Source: Chimonanthus salicifolius
Lineage: Eukaryota; Streptophyta; Magnoliopsida; Laurales; Calycanthaceae
Length of the DNA stretch: 64,000 nt
Reading direction: 5' to 3'
Assembly: GCA_013350335.1 (NCBI GenBank)
Contig: CM023540.1
Coordinates: 3,286,001-3,350,000, forward strand
In this document: positions 12,727 to 25,554 of the stretch, piece by piece
How positions within the stretch are numbered: the stretch's first letter is position 1
Layout of the letters: the number at the start of each line of letters is the position of its first letter
Translations under genes and position numbers: made by a program
The notes under the pieces: model-generated
Told to the model about the DNA's origin: nothing
What the model saw: the letters and a program-made list of their open reading frames with translations, nothing else
The model's database searches: none

Positions 12727-12904
12727 TGCATTACTAAATAAATTTAGCCCCATTTAATTCCATTGAAACCATTTACCAAAACCGTTGGGTCTTAATTGGG
12801 CAAAGACCCAACATTTTACCCATATAAGATCCATATCTAAAATTTCACAAATTAAATGGGTAATTTCCGTAAATATTTATAACTTGAGAATCCGGGATGT
12901 TACA

Positions 12905-13593
12905 CTTTCCAAGTTTAGTTCACTTTTGAAAAATAGAATATTCTAAAATAAACTATCTTTCTAAGATTAAAAGATCCTAAAAGAATAAAGTGGTTGGGAA
13001 AATAGATATTTCTAAACTCAACAACTTTCTAAATATAGTAAGTCTTCCAAATCTAGATAAATTCCAAAATTTCGACAATTTAAAAAGAAAAAACTTCTAA
13101 ACATAGGTAGCCTTCTAAAATTAGATCTTATAAAAATAGAAACTGCGAATTTTAAATACTTTCCTATGAAAGAAATTTTAAAAAATAGTAGTATTTATAA
13201 AACCACAACATTTCAAATATTTGATTGTTTGGCGATAACCGCGCCAAAAACTTGTTATGCCACATAAGATATTGTGTTATGAATTTGTACTCAGTAATCG
13301 CACGAAGCATTAATAGTATAGCTTCAGGATTGCGAGGTCGAACCCATTGGGAACATGCAAAATATATGAAATTGAAATATTATGGTAAAAGATATTACAA
13401 GATCATGGAAATAAATATAAATAAAGAAATCAAAACTCTAATCTTAGAAATATAACATAATCTAGAAACTTTCTAAAAATAGAAAAACAAATTCTAAAAA
13501 TGGAAAGCCAATTCTAAAAATAGAAACTACATCTAAAATAAGATTCCACCAAATTAATGAAAAGTTGAAGTTGAAGCCCAAGATTAATCCATT
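12905..13593 (-). mobile_element. Athila-like left arm, continued
   Basis: The minus-strand Athila-like sequence resumes after L. It has a primer-like site at 13228-13250 (minus, TTTTTGGCGCGGTTATCGCC) and the CCCAATGGGTTCGACC junction near 13350. It ends near 13593, where the same kind of sequence turns to plus orientation. The stretch 12905-13020 matches 2290-2400 and shows the target later hit by H. Confidence 0.6.
13228..13250 (-). promoter_or_regulatory. tRNA-Asp-type primer-like site
   Basis: The second minus-strand copy of the primer-site motif. It is more decayed than 6582, but the flanking GGCATAACAAG and TTAATAGTATAGCTTC blocks are conserved. Confidence 0.45.
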
Positions 13594-15356
13594 CTATTTT
13601 TAGAAATTATAATTTTAGAAGGTTAACCAAGTTTAAAGTTTCTTTTTAAAATAGTTGAAATTCTAGAATTTATATTGATTTCTAAGTCTATCTAAATTTA
13701 GAAACTTGTTGAATTTAGAAATTTGTAGTTTTAGAAATTTTCAAAACTCACACAATTTCTTTTTTTATGATTTTTCTAATGTTGGAAAGATACTTCATTT
13801 TATGAATATTCTAGTTTTGGAAAATGAAATAAATTTGGAAAGTTTTAAAAATTCTGTCTATGAAAAGTCTTACAATTATCTAATTTTAAAAAAATTCTAT
13901 TTTTAAAAAGATCTCAAATTTTGGAGGTGTCTAATTCTGGACAATTTCTAATCTTAGAAAGTTTCTAATTTTAGAAATTTATCTATTCTTAGAAGGTTTC
14001 TAATTATGGTGTCTAATTCTAAATAAATAAATAAATCTATTAAAGATCATTGGAAAAAAAATTATTTGAATGGATTAATTTTTGGCTTGAACTTCGACTT
14101 TTCATTAATTTAGTAGATTTTAATTTTAGAAATTTATTTATGCCCTTGAATTAATTTCAAATTCTTAATTTGCCATTAAATATTTTAATTCCTCTACAAG
14201 TTATAACATTAGGAACTTGGCTTTGGTATTTTAAGAATGTTGGGAGAGAAATAGTAGAAGAGGAATTTAAAAAGATATAAGGAATTTTGAAGTCTACAAA
14301 GGGTTCCAAAGGTAGGTGGATTTCGATTTTGACTTTGATTTTCTTTTATTTTCTTTAATCAAAATTACATTAAATTGTAATTTTATTTTCATATTTTGAA
14401 TAAAATAAAGGTATTCTAAATAGTCTATTGTATTCTAATTATTTCAATAATGTTTTATGAGGATTTGATTTTGTTTTAATTCTTTTCATAAAGAACATGT
14501 TGGATTTATTTCAAAGTTTTTCAAATTACATGCACTAAAATATTTAGACTATTCAGAAATTGCCCTAGGATCTAAGGTACTTGTTGTTAAGAGTGCACTG
14601 AAATATTTAGATTTGGAGAAAAAATTTCACTTCTGTTTAGTCTAAGATTTATTTGAGAAATTCTTGATTATTGAATTATGGCTTTTATATCTAGAATTTT
14701 AATTAATAAAAATTTGAATGCGTGGTGTTTAATTTATATGAGCTCTGTAGTGTGGGCCTTTATTTTATTTTCAAAATATGGAAAATAATGCCTCATTAAT
14801 TCTCTGAACCTTTCCATTGTAAATATGTTATGCATTTATTAAATTTAATTTTTTTTTAAATTCAAAATTTAAGAAATTCTGGAATTAGGTTGGAAATATT
14901 TTATTTGCATCTTAATTATGTAGTTTTAAATCGAATTAAGATTATTTATACTTTTTAGATTAATTCCACACCATCTTAATTGAATTTAGTATGAATAAGA
15001 TAATTCCATGAAATATGTAGATCTTAATGATAAAATTTTGATTAATTGGATTTTCCATGAAAATTGGATTCCAAATTTTCAATTTCTCATTTTAGATGCC
15101 ATTTCTATTTCTTGAATTTGTTTTCCATTTTTAGAAAGTTACTACATTAAGTTATATTTCTAAGATTAGAATTTTAATTTCTATATTTAGATTTATTTCC
15201 ATGATATTCTAATGACTTATACCATAATATCTAAATTGCATATATTTTGCTTGTTCCCTGTGGGTTCGAACTCAGACTCTTGAAGCTATATTATTAATGG
15301 TTCGTTCGATTGAAAATATAAATATAAAACACCATATCTTTTGTGGCACAACAAGA

Positions 15357-15378
15357 TTTTGGCGCCCGTTGTCGGAGA
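15357..15378 (+). promoter_or_regulatory. tRNA-Asp-type primer-like site
   Basis: TTTTGGCGCCCGTTGTCGGA: close to the plant tRNA-Asp complement but with one extra C. Confidence 0.55.
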
Positions 15379-16120
15379 AAAAACAAATATAAGTTTTTTA
15401 ATTTTGTGTTTTTAGAAAACAGCTACTTTGGGAAATTTCTATTTCAGGTAACTATTTAAAACTGTCAGTTTCTATTTTTAAAAATCTTAATTTTAGAAGA
15501 TTATCTAAGTTTAAAAGTTTAAAATAGTAGAAATTCTAGAATTTTTATAAATTTGGAAGTCTTAATAAATTTAGAAACTTGTTGAATTTAGAAATTTCTA
15601 TATTTAGAATTTTTTTAATTTTATATATTATTTCTATTTTTTGAATTACTGCTACATTTGGAAATTTCTATTTTAGACAATTATTTAAAATTGGCAGTTT
15701 CTATTTTGAGAAACTACAATTTTAGATGGTTACCTAAGTTTAAAAGTTTCTTTTTAAAATAGTAGATATTCTAGAATTTATATAGACTTGGAAGTCTTAC
15801 TTAATTTAGAAACTTGTTGAAATTTAAAAATTTCAATTTTCAGAAATCTTTTTATTTTATATATTATTTCTATTTTTACAATTTTTTTCTATTTTTAGAA
15901 AGTTTCTACATTATGTTATATTTCTTAGATTACAGTTTTAATTTCTATATTTAGATTTATTTCCATGATGTTGTAATGACTGATACCATAATATCTCAAT
16001 TGCATATATTTTACTTGTTCCCTGTGGGTTTGAAGTCATACTCCTGAAGCTATACTATTAATGGTTCGTCCGATTGCAAATATAAATTTAAAACACTATA
16101 TCTTTTGTGGCACAACAAGT

Positions 16121-16140
16121 TTTTGGCGTTGTTGCATGAG
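16121..16140 (+). promoter_or_regulatory. tRNA-Asp-type primer-like site, decayed
   Basis: TTTTGGCGTTGTTGCATGAG. It keeps the TGGCG start and the flanking GGCACAACAAG. Confidence 0.4.
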
Positions 16141-17671
16141 AAAAAAACAAATATATGTTTTTAAATTTTGTTTTTTTCGAAATACTGCTACATTTGTAAA
16201 TTTCTATTTTGGGCAAATATTTAAAATTGGCAGTTTCTATTTTTAGAAAATTATAATTTTAGAAGGTTACCTAAGTTTAAAAGCCTCTTTTTAAAATAGT
16301 TGAAATTCTAGAATTTATATTGATTTTGAAGTCTAACTAAATTTAAAAACTTGTTCAATTTAGAAATTTGTACTTTTAGAATTTTTCTAAACTCGAACAA
16401 TTTCTTATTTTAGGATTTTTCTATTTTTGGAAAAATACTTTATTTTATGAATATTCTAATTTTGGAAAACTAAATAAATTTGGAAAGTTTTAAAATTTTT
16501 GCCTATGGAAAGTCTTACAATAATCTAATTTTAGAAAAATTTTATTTTTAGAAAGTTATCAAATTTTGGAGGTGTCTAATTCTGGATAATTTCTAATCTT
16601 AGAAAGTTCCTAATTATGGTGTCTAATTGTAAATAAATAAATAAATCAATAAAAGATCATTGGAAAAAAAATATTTGAATTGATTAATTTTGGGCTTGAA
16701 CTTCAACTTTTCATTAATTTAGTAGATTTTGATTTTAGAAATTTATTTCTGGCTTTGAATTAAATTTAAAATTCTTAATTAGGTTTTAAATATTTTAATT
16801 CCTCTAAAAGTTATAACATTAGAAATTTGGCTTGGGTGATTTTAAGGACAGCTTGGAGAGGAATAGTAGAAGAGGAATTTAAATTTTGATGTCTACAAAG
16901 GGTACCAAAGGTTGGTGGATTTCGATTTTGACTTTGATTTTCTTTTATTTTCTTTAATCAAAATTACATTAAATTGTAATTTTAGTTTCACATTTTGAAT
17001 AAAATAAAGGTGTTCTGAATAGATTTGAATGCGTGGTGTTTAATTTACATGAGCTCTATAATGTGGGCCTTTATTTTATTTTCAAAATATTAAAAATAAT
17101 GCCTCTTTGATTCTCTAAACCATTCCACTGTAAATATGTTATGTTTTTATTAAATTTAATTTTTTTCTATATATTCAAAATTTAATAAATTATGGAATTA
17201 GGTTGGAAATATTTTAATTGCATCTTAATTTTGTAGTTTTAAATTGAATTAAGATTATTTATATTTTTTAGATTAATTCCTCACCATCTTAATTGAATTT
17301 AGTATGAATAAGATAATTCCATGAAATTTGTAGAACTTAATGATAAAATTTTGATTAACTGTATTTTCTATGAAAATTGGATTCCAAAAATTTTAAATAT
17401 CTAATTTTAGATGTCATTTCTATTTTTTGAATTTGTTTTCCATTCTTAGAAAATTTCTACATTAAGTTATATTTCTAAGATTAGAGTTTTAATTCATATA
17501 TTTAGATTAATTTCCATGATATTGTAATGACTTACACCATAATATCTCAATTGCATATATTCTGCTTGTTCCCTGTGCGTAAAAACTCGGACTCTAGAAG
17601 TTATACTATTAATGGTTAGTTCGATTGAAAATATTAATTTAAAACACCATATTTTTTGTGGCACAACAAGA

Positions 17672-17692
17672 TTTTGGCACCGTTGTCGGAGA
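17672..17692 (+). promoter_or_regulatory. tRNA-Asp-type primer-like site
   Basis: TTTTGGCACCGTTGTCGGAG: one substitution in the TGGCGCCGTTG core. Confidence 0.55.
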
Positions 17693-18421
17693 AAAAACAA
17701 ATATATGTTTTTAAAGTTTGTGTTTTTAGAAATACTGCTACTTTAAGAAATTTCTATTTTAGGCAATTATTTAAAATTGGAAGTTTTTATTTTTAGAAAT
17801 TATAATATTAGAAGATTATCTAAGTTTAAAAGTTTCTTTTTAAATTAGTAGTAATTCTGGAATTTATATTGATTTGGAAGTCTTACTAAATTTAGAAACT
17901 TGCTGAATTTCGAATTTCCTATTTTTAGAATTTTTTTAAATTTAGATATTATTTCTATTTTTCGACTTACTGCTACTTTTGGAAATTTCTATTTTAGGAA
18001 ACTATTTAAAATTGGCAGTTTCTATTTTTATAAGCTACAATTTTAGGTGGTTACTTAAGTTCAAAAGTTTCTTTTTTAAAATAATAGAAATTCTAGAATT
18101 TATATAGATTTGGAAGTTTTACTAAATTTAAAAACATGTTGAATTTAGAAATTTCTATTTTTGAAATCTTTTAATTTTATATATTATTTTCTATTTTTGG
18201 AAAGTTTCTACATTATGTTATATTTCTAAGATTAGACTTTTAATTTCTATATTTAGATTTATTTCCATGATATTGTAATGACTTATAACATAATATCTCC
18301 ATTGCATATATATTGCTTGTTCCTTGTTGGTTTGAACTTGGACTCCTTAAGCTATACTATTAATGGTTCGTCCGATTGCATATATAAATTTAAAACACTA
18401 TATCTTTTGTGGCACAAAATG

Positions 18422-18443
18422 TTTTTGGCGCCGTTGTCGGAGA
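18422..18443 (+). promoter_or_regulatory. tRNA-Asp-type primer-like site
   Basis: TTTTTGGCGCCGTTGTCGGA: the best preserved copy, with the full TGGCGCCGTTG core, 130 bp before element A. Confidence 0.6.
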
Positions 18444-18571
18444 AAAAACAAATCCTGTTTTTTAGTGTTTTGTTTTTAGAGATACTGCTAAATTTGGAAA
18501 TTTCTATTTTAGGCAACTATTTAAAATTGACAATTTCTATTTTTAGAAATTATAATTTTAGAAGTTTACCT

Positions 18572-19072
18572 TGTAACACCCCGGATTTTCAAGTTATTAA
18601 TATAAATAGAAATTACCCATTTAATTTGTGAATTATTAGATATGGATCTTAGATGGGTAAAGTGTTGGGTCATTACCCAATTAAGACCCAACGGTTTTGG
18701 TAAATGGTTTCAATAAAATTAAATGGGGCTTAATTTAATTAGTAATGCAATACTATATAAATAATGAATGGGATAATTATCCTTGGCCGTATATGTGGGA
18801 TTTTCATATCCACATTGATATGTTAGAATATCTTAAGAAGATATCTAAGATTAAATAAAGAAGATGTCTAGAGATAAATATAGATGGCTTGGTCGCATGA
18901 GTGATATGCATATCTATGTGATGCGCATAGATCATTTAAAAAGGGGCTTCCTTGATTAAAAACGGCATAAAGGAATTATTATCTTAGCACCTTTTAAATT
19001 GGGATCAATGGGAGATTAATTAAGGGAATTGCTAAGAGGGGGGCATGGCACCTTCTAAAAGAGGCAATAAGA
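18572..19072 (+). repeat. Element A 5' LTR, first part (U3)
   Basis: First 501 bp of A's 5' LTR, ending with the TSD TAAGA (19068-19072) of B. The uninterrupted counterpart is the 3' LTR near 63640. It contains GGGTCATTACCCAATTAAGA and other blocks shared by all family U3 regions. Confidence 0.9.
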
Positions 19073-20515
19073 TGTAATGCCCCGCCCTTTTTCACTCGTT
19101 TCTTCTCGTAAATCAGAGTCTATTTTTTTTTTTTTATAACAGAGTAGAGTGATAGAGAGCGGAACGTCACGACACGAGCTAAGTCCGAACTTCTAAAGTC
19201 TGACCCTTAACTAGCCAACCCTATGTGTGCATGGACTCAGTCCATGAAAACGGTTCACACATAGCAATATAAACATGCGGAATAAAAATCATAACATGCG
19301 GAAACATAATAGAACACAGTTCTATTCCATTCAGATAGCAAAGTACGTCAAGTCCTTAATCATCATTATCATAACGTAACTATCCAATAAAATATCCAGC
19401 CATAGCAAATTCATCTAAGTTATTACAATCCGAATTCTAAATACTCAAAATACAAGCCCATGAGTATCTTAAACAATATAAATTAAAAGCATCCAAGCTC
19501 CTATACTTGGCCCGCCTTGCGTTCATCGTTCCCCTGATTTCATGTGTCATCCACTAGGGTAGAAGTAGGGCGTTAGAACAACGCGCCCAGTAGGTATTCC
19601 AATTAGGGTTAACACATGGGTTAGTACCAAAAATCCAGATATAATATATATCAAAACCAATTATAATAAATCATACCATACTTATAAAGAATCGTATCCA
19701 AAACAGTGTATGATAATAGAGATCCAATCATACCGATAAAAACCAGAAACCTTGCATGATAGTAAAAATCATAATCATGCCGATTCAATGCCATGCCACG
19801 CTATCATATGCAATGAGTCCCACCTATCACATGTACATAAAAGTACCCACCACATAGGTCTTTCGGACGCCCCGATGGAGTGTGGGCCCTCCGGTTACAT
19901 TTCATACATAGTGTCCTCTTGATGGAATGCTCCTCATCAAGGTATCCCCCACGATTCTATTATGGAAGTCCCGACGGAGTGTGGATCTCCGATTACCTTT
20001 CATACATAGTATCATCTTGATGGAATATGCTCCTCATCAAGGTATCCCCCCCACGAATGTTTTACGGACGCCACAACGGAGTGTGGGTCTCCGGTTACAG
20101 TTCATCCCTCCCATGCCATGCATGAGATGCAAATGTCCACATGCTATGCAATTATACAAATCATAGCATTTAAAAGCTCATATTTGAAACATATACCACA
20201 CATGCTATTTTATCATATCAACATAGCATTTAAAACTCACACTTTGAAACATATCCTTTGCAATATAAATTCATTAAATAAAGATAAAAACAATGTACAT
20301 AAACCCATGGTTTCAAAGAGGTAGAATCCTACCAATGACCGCTAATGTGTCCTTGCGTTTTTCGTCCGGTAACCGCTCACGATCGTACACACCTTGTGAG
20401 GTCCCTTTACCTTATAATATAATAACCAATAAAAACCAAGTCCCACTTGACTTACAATTATTTTAAGTCCATAAACCAATCCCCATGGGGTTCGGCCGTA
20501 CACCATGGCCGAACC
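19073..20515 (-). repeat. Element B 3' LTR, terminal part
   Basis: Minus-strand LTR 3' portion, starting at the terminus TGTAATGCCCCGCCC and ending in the hairpin arm GGCCGAACC where C inserted. It contains the CTTGATG hairpin tandem (about 19860-20100). The acceptor-like position reads CAT instead of CAG on the minus strand (about 19550), unlike the 5' LTR copy. Confidence 0.85.
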
Positions 20516-22975
20516 TGTAACACCCCGGATTTTCAATTTATTATTTTTTATGAAAATTACCCATTTGATTTGTGAATTATTAAATATGGATCTTATATGG
20601 GTAATGTATTGGGTCATTGACCCAATTAGGACCCATCGGTTTTGGAATTGGCTTCAATAAAAATTAAATGGAGTTGAATTTAATTAATAATGCAACATTA
20701 AATAAATAAGGAAAGGGATGATTGAGCATGACCGATTATTAGGTTGCATATCTATGATTATGCGCATACAAGATAAGATAGGCTAGTGTATCTTGGAAAG
20801 GTGTCCTTTCTTTGTTAGGAATAATATTAGGGTAATTGCTAAATTACAATGGGCGCATGTTATATTTAGAACTCTCTAAAGTGGGAAGCCAAGGTCGGCA
20901 ATTGCTATTTTAAGTTGGGATCAATGGGAGATTAAAAGAAGCAAGGGCACACGGCATTACTAATTAAGACAAGGGGCGCTCGGCCTAAGGGGGATTGGTT
21001 ATCTTAAGCACCTTCTAAGTTGGGTTCAATTGTAACTAATAAAAGGAGAGAAGGACAAGGGCACACGGTTTACACCCACCATAGCCGAATTTCCTCTCCA
21101 TCTCAATTCTTATTCACGCCAACACACGAGGAAGAAAAGGCAGCCAGCAAGAGGTGTTCTCGGCTTGGGAAAAAGAATCAAGTAGAAAGGAGAAGGATTG
21201 GAAGAGCAAGAATCAATTGAAACCGTTACTATTTTTATTTGATAAATTATTTTAAAAGAAAAGAACCATAGGGTTCAGCCATGGTATATGGCCGAACCCC
21301 ATGGAAAGGAAATTAATAAGGTGATTAGATCATGGAGGATCAAGGATTGATAATTTTTAAAAGAAGAATTTTGAACGATAGGGTTCAGCCATGGTGTATG
21401 GCCGAACCCCATGGAAGTTATATTAATTTAGAAAGTGAATGGAAAAGGGTTGGATTGTCTCTATGGGTGAGGTTCGGCCATGGTGTATGGCCGAACCCCT
21501 CTAGAGTTTATTTATGGAAGATGATTTCTAATTATGGAAGTTGGTTACTAAATTTGGAAACTATCTAAAAATAGAAGGAGGAGATTAAAATGGGAAAGTT
21601 TCTATTTATGGAAGGTGGATTTTTAGAAAGGATTTAAAAATAGAAAGAATGAAAGAATGGATAATCTCTATGAGTGAGGTTCGGCCATGGTGTATGGCTG
21701 AACCCCACTAGGGTTTATTTCATGAACTTCGTAATTTAGTAAGTTTCTAATTAAGGATATGGGTCGGCCATTGCATGGCCGAACCATAATTTTATTATGG
21801 CTAAGATGCTAGATCAATGATTAATGATTTTTGAAAGAGGGTTCACAATTTAGAAAGGTTATTATGTTTGATTGTTGGTGTAACGACCCGTCCTGCTACG
21901 GGTACGTTAAAACTGATACGAACTCCTAAAACCGATCCAATACCATTTCGGATATTTTTTTTTTTTAAAAAGGGAGACGCCGCTCCTGCAACCCACACTA
22001 ACCATAGCAATCCGCCAATAAGTCAAAAACCGTAAGCATCAATCAGAATTACAAATTATAGCATCATCACATTATTACATTCATCCAACTTAGTGAAATG
22101 TACACATCTCTCAAATACATTAGCAATTTCCGATTACAAGGTAAAACCATGATAAGTAAAAAGCTGCAGTTCTATGCCCAAAGTCCGATCGAGGGTCCCG
22201 TCGACCATCCCTCTATGGAATACCTGCGAGGCAAGGGGTGAGCTCTACATGCCCAGTGAGGGTAACACACGCGTCAAATGTCACCCAGCATACACTATGT
22301 ATATATATGATCATATGAACATATCAATGTCTATGAAGTTTACATGCATGACTATGCAAGCGGGTGCCCTACCCCTAATACACAGGCCCACATCAGTCGG
22401 GCCACTAGTGCATCCTCTAACCCACTCAATGCATCCGTCGTAGTTCATCCGTCTTCGGGTACCCAGACTGACCTCCAACCGGGTCAGGATCCCTCCTCCT
22501 CGACCAAACCTGTAACTCTCTCATGACAACCAGTACGCATACCACGACCAACCCAAGAATCGGACTCACTAGAGTCCTAAACTGACTATCACACAGGATT
22601 AACCGCCTCACCAGTCCTCAACGGACTGCCAACCAGAATCATCCGTGGTCTCCTCAACCGAGCACCAGAGTCTCGATAATCAAACCCATAACCTTGGACC
22701 CTATATGCTGGTCTCCACACAACTGATGTATCCACCTCCCACAGAATTCTATAGGTCTTCTACCGAGTGAGCCGGCCGAACTCACTCGTTAAACGTCCAT
22801 AAATTTCTGGTGAGTCAATACCCACAACACAAGTCTCAACGATGAACCCCAATACCATAACCGCGGGCAAACACACTACCACCTCGCACCACAAGCTATC
22901 CCCACCATACAGGTGTCCTACCCTGGAATATCTCATCACATCACATCGCACCATCCCTCGATCAATGAGCGGGCG

Positions 22976-23818
22976 AGCACATCCTCAACCTACTCGGTCC
23001 TCCGGGGAATCACAAACCATACCAGCAGGAGCTGTCCCTCACCGCATCGTCCATCGACTAGGCGAGCATCTCCTCAGCCTACTCGGTCATCCAGGGAATC
23101 ACAAACCATACCAGCGGGAGCTGTCCCTCACCGCATCGTCCCTCGACCTAGGCGAGCACCTCTTCAACCTAATCGATCATCCAGGGAATCACAAACCATA
23201 CCAACGGGAGCTGTCCCTCACCGCATCGTCCCTCGACCTAGGCGAGCACCTCCTCAGCCTACTCGATCATCCAGGGAATCACAAACCATACCAGCGGGAG
23301 CTGTCCCTCACCGCATCGTCCCTCGACCTAGGCGAGCACCTCCTCAGCCTACTCGGTCATCTAGGGATTACAAACTATACCAGCGGGAGCTGTCCCTCAC
23401 CGCATCGTCCATCGACCTAGGTGAGCGCCTCCTCAGCCTACTCGATCATCCAGGGAATCACAAACCATACCAGCGGTAGCTGTCCCTCACCGCATTGTCC
23501 CTCGACCTAGGCGAGCACCTCCTCAGCCTACTCGATCATCCAGGGAATCACAAACCATACCAGCGGGAGCTATCCCTCACCGCATCGTCCCTCGACCTAG
23601 GCGAGCACCTCCTCAGCCTACTCGATCATCCAGGGAATCACAAACCATACCAGCGGGAGCTGTCCCTCACCGCATCGTCCCTCGACCTATGTGAGCACCT
23701 CCTCAGCCTACTCGGTCATCTAGGGATTACAAACTATACCAGCGGGAGCTGTCCCTCACCGCATCGTCCCTCGACCTAGGCGAGCACCTCCTCAGCCTCC
23801 TCTGTCATCCGGGGATCA
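22976..23818. repeat. 90-bp tandem array in D
   Basis: About nine units of 89-90 bp; the ACAAACCATACCAG block recurs at 23022, 23101, 23191, 23281, 23370, 23460, 23550, 23640 and 23729. The first interval is 79 bp. Two 89-bp variants reading CTAGGGATTACAAACTATACC across positions 23361 and 23720 lie 359 bp apart, which suggests a four-unit higher-order duplication. The multiple-of-three period creates long spurious frames. Confidence 0.93.
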
Positions 23819-24849
23819 CCTCATCCATCGCACATTCGGGTATCGGAACCGCAAAGGGCTTCTAAGGTTACCTTGGGTGAACCAACATTCAGCCTGATGG
23901 CCTATATAGGATTAACATAATTACTTCCTAATTAGTCCTTATCTGGGACTCCCAGGCACCTTGTTCTCTAAATCAGATTACACCTCTCTCATAGGTGTGT
24001 CTGAGAAACACTAGACGGACCGACCATTTGATCCATGCAAGGGGTACAACTACCCATTTCCAATCACAAGGGAGTCTGAATCCCAACCATGCGTCCACTG
24101 TGCGGTCCCACATAACATCCGCACCCTAACTACCCGAGAAGCTAAGGGGGAGTCTTTAGATCCTGATGTGGCCTAGTACCCATGCCCCACCGGCATCCCA
24201 CATATCTTAACCATATGCATGCATAGTTACCACTGCACGTACTAATAACATAGCTCATCATACACTAATCAAGTGTATATATATCACTATCTGTCACGGG
24301 CTGGCATGTTAACATCCAAGCATGTTATAATGTCTAGCAGTCCAAACTAATCATCACATGGTTATATGGCATATCATCAACAGAAATATATCACACCATA
24401 CTCAGGCATATACCACCACATATCACATTTTCACATGTTGGCATATTAACATATGGTCAATAAAAATAAACTCCAAATCATGTCATCACACAATCAATCA
24501 ATCATGACATCAAATAGTCAAATTATATATGCCTCTGCGGGCATCGGATATGAATACACCCAGATGGGGACCCGCCACATAATGATATCAACAGTTCCCT
24601 TGCCGAGTGGCTCACAATATCAGGGACCCCCATTCGCCGCATTCCGTACCCGCACATCTAATAGAGTAGTAATATGTATAGATGCATGCTAAAAGCGGTG
24701 ATAAGTTCCCTCACCTGTGTGTGTCCTTGAAATCCAATGCGAGAAAACGAGCCTGTTGGGTCGAAGGGAGTTCGGTCTGTTGAAATGAGAGCACAAGAAT
24801 AAGTAACCGGGCAAAAAGAGTCAAACTAAGTCTGGACTACAAACGGGCC

Positions 24850-25125
24850 CGAAAGCGAGTCGGGTCCAAACCGAACTGAAGTGGGCCCGAAACTGAAAAC
24901 TGGGTCCAAAATTGGACCGAGCTTGAAACTGAGCCCGAAACTGGAAACTGGGTTTGAAATCGGGCCGGGCTCGAAATTGGGTCGAAACGGGCTGGGCCTG
25001 AAAACGGGCCGGCCCGAACAGAACTGGGCCGGAGGGCTGCGCCTGGGCCGAGTCGGACTGGGCCGAACCTGATTGGGCTGACTCTATCCGAAACTGAACT
25101 CGGCCGAGTCGACTCGGTGCGAGTC
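24850..25125. repeat. Degenerate GGGCCYGAAACTGAA repeats in D
   Basis: Short, imperfect tandem variations on GGGCCCGAAACTG and its relatives, followed by GAGTCGGACTGGGCC motifs. No reading frame stands out. Confidence 0.6.
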
Positions 25126-25371
25126 GGCTCAGCAACTCAACCAAACAGGGAAAAAGAAGGAAAATGAAGGAAATGGGAGGAAAAAGGAAGGAAAAGAGGG
25201 AAAATCAGAGAAGAGAAAGGGCAAGAGAAGAAGTACCTTGCGATGGGGCCAAAGATCTGACAACGGCGGGGGCGCTGGACACCGGCAACGGGACTGGGGC
25301 TGCTCGGACGAGATGGAGGTGCGGGGAGAAGGAGGGCAACGCATCGGCAGAAATGGGAGAGGGGAGAGGCC

Positions 25372-25373
<2 letters not shown>

Positions 25374-25399
<26 letters not shown>
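25374..25399. repeat. (GA)n microsatellite in D
   Basis: About thirteen GA dinucleotides inside a purine-rich segment (25140-25530). Confidence 0.9.
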
Positions 25400-25403
<4 letters not shown>

Positions 25404-25531
25404 GGCGGTGCCTTGAGGGAGGAGAAAATAATAGCAAGGTGCGGCGGCGACGGCGACGGATTTAGGGTTAGGAAGAGAGGAAGGCGAAAGAAGGGAGAGA
25501 GAGACGGGAGAGAAGCAGCGGCAGATGCGGC

Positions 25532-25554
25532 CACTGTAGCACATTGCTACAGTG
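25532..25554. repeat. Inverted repeat in D
   Basis: Arms CACTGTAGCA and TGCTACAGTG around CAT. This perfect 10-bp stem lies just downstream (minus strand) of the TTTAAAACCCTAG start-like region, so it would be near the 5' end of a D transcript. Confidence 0.75.

Larger units (their letters stand above)
7498..12904 (-). mobile_element. Truncated LTR L (minus), containing nested K
   Basis: Minus-strand LTR whose 5' end (TGTAACATCCCGG) is at 12904. It runs down to 11291, is interrupted by K (8026-11290), and continues 8025-7498, where it meets M head to head. It keeps a GTAAGT donor-like site (minus, 11775-11780) and hairpins at 7729, 7893, 7998 (split by K), 11492 and 11712. The LTR 3' third, with acceptor and terminus, is missing. 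Confidence 0.75.
13594..18571 (+). mobile_element. Athila-like right arm with tandem duplicated units
   Basis: AT-rich plus-strand sequence with two long similar units (roughly 13600-16240 and 16240-18570; the second lacks most of about 14420-14710). Primer-like sites lie at 15357, 16121, 17672 and 18422. Each is preceded by a CCYTGTGGGTTYGAA block and CTATACTATTAATGGTT. No open gag or pol frame survives. It ends where element A inserted at 18572. Confidence 0.6.

Noticed and set aside
6995..12904. A DNA transposon with TGTAACA...TGTTACA terminal inverted repeats
   Set aside because: The ends are two LTR 5' ends in opposite orientation; no matching TSD and no transposase.
13594..18571. A tRNA gene or real tRNA-Asp fragment at the TGGCGCC sites
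   Set aside because: Only the 3'-end complement is present and it recurs in a retroelement junction context, so it is a primer-binding site.
2178..18571. A matrix attachment region or centromere core based on AT-richness
   Set aside because: The AT-rich sequence is explained by Athila-like repeats; nothing specific to a centromere is visible.
22842..23779. Long frames of 90-190 codons in solo LTR D
   Set aside because: The 90-bp tandem unit is a multiple of three, so several frames stay open at once; composition is repetitive with no domain.
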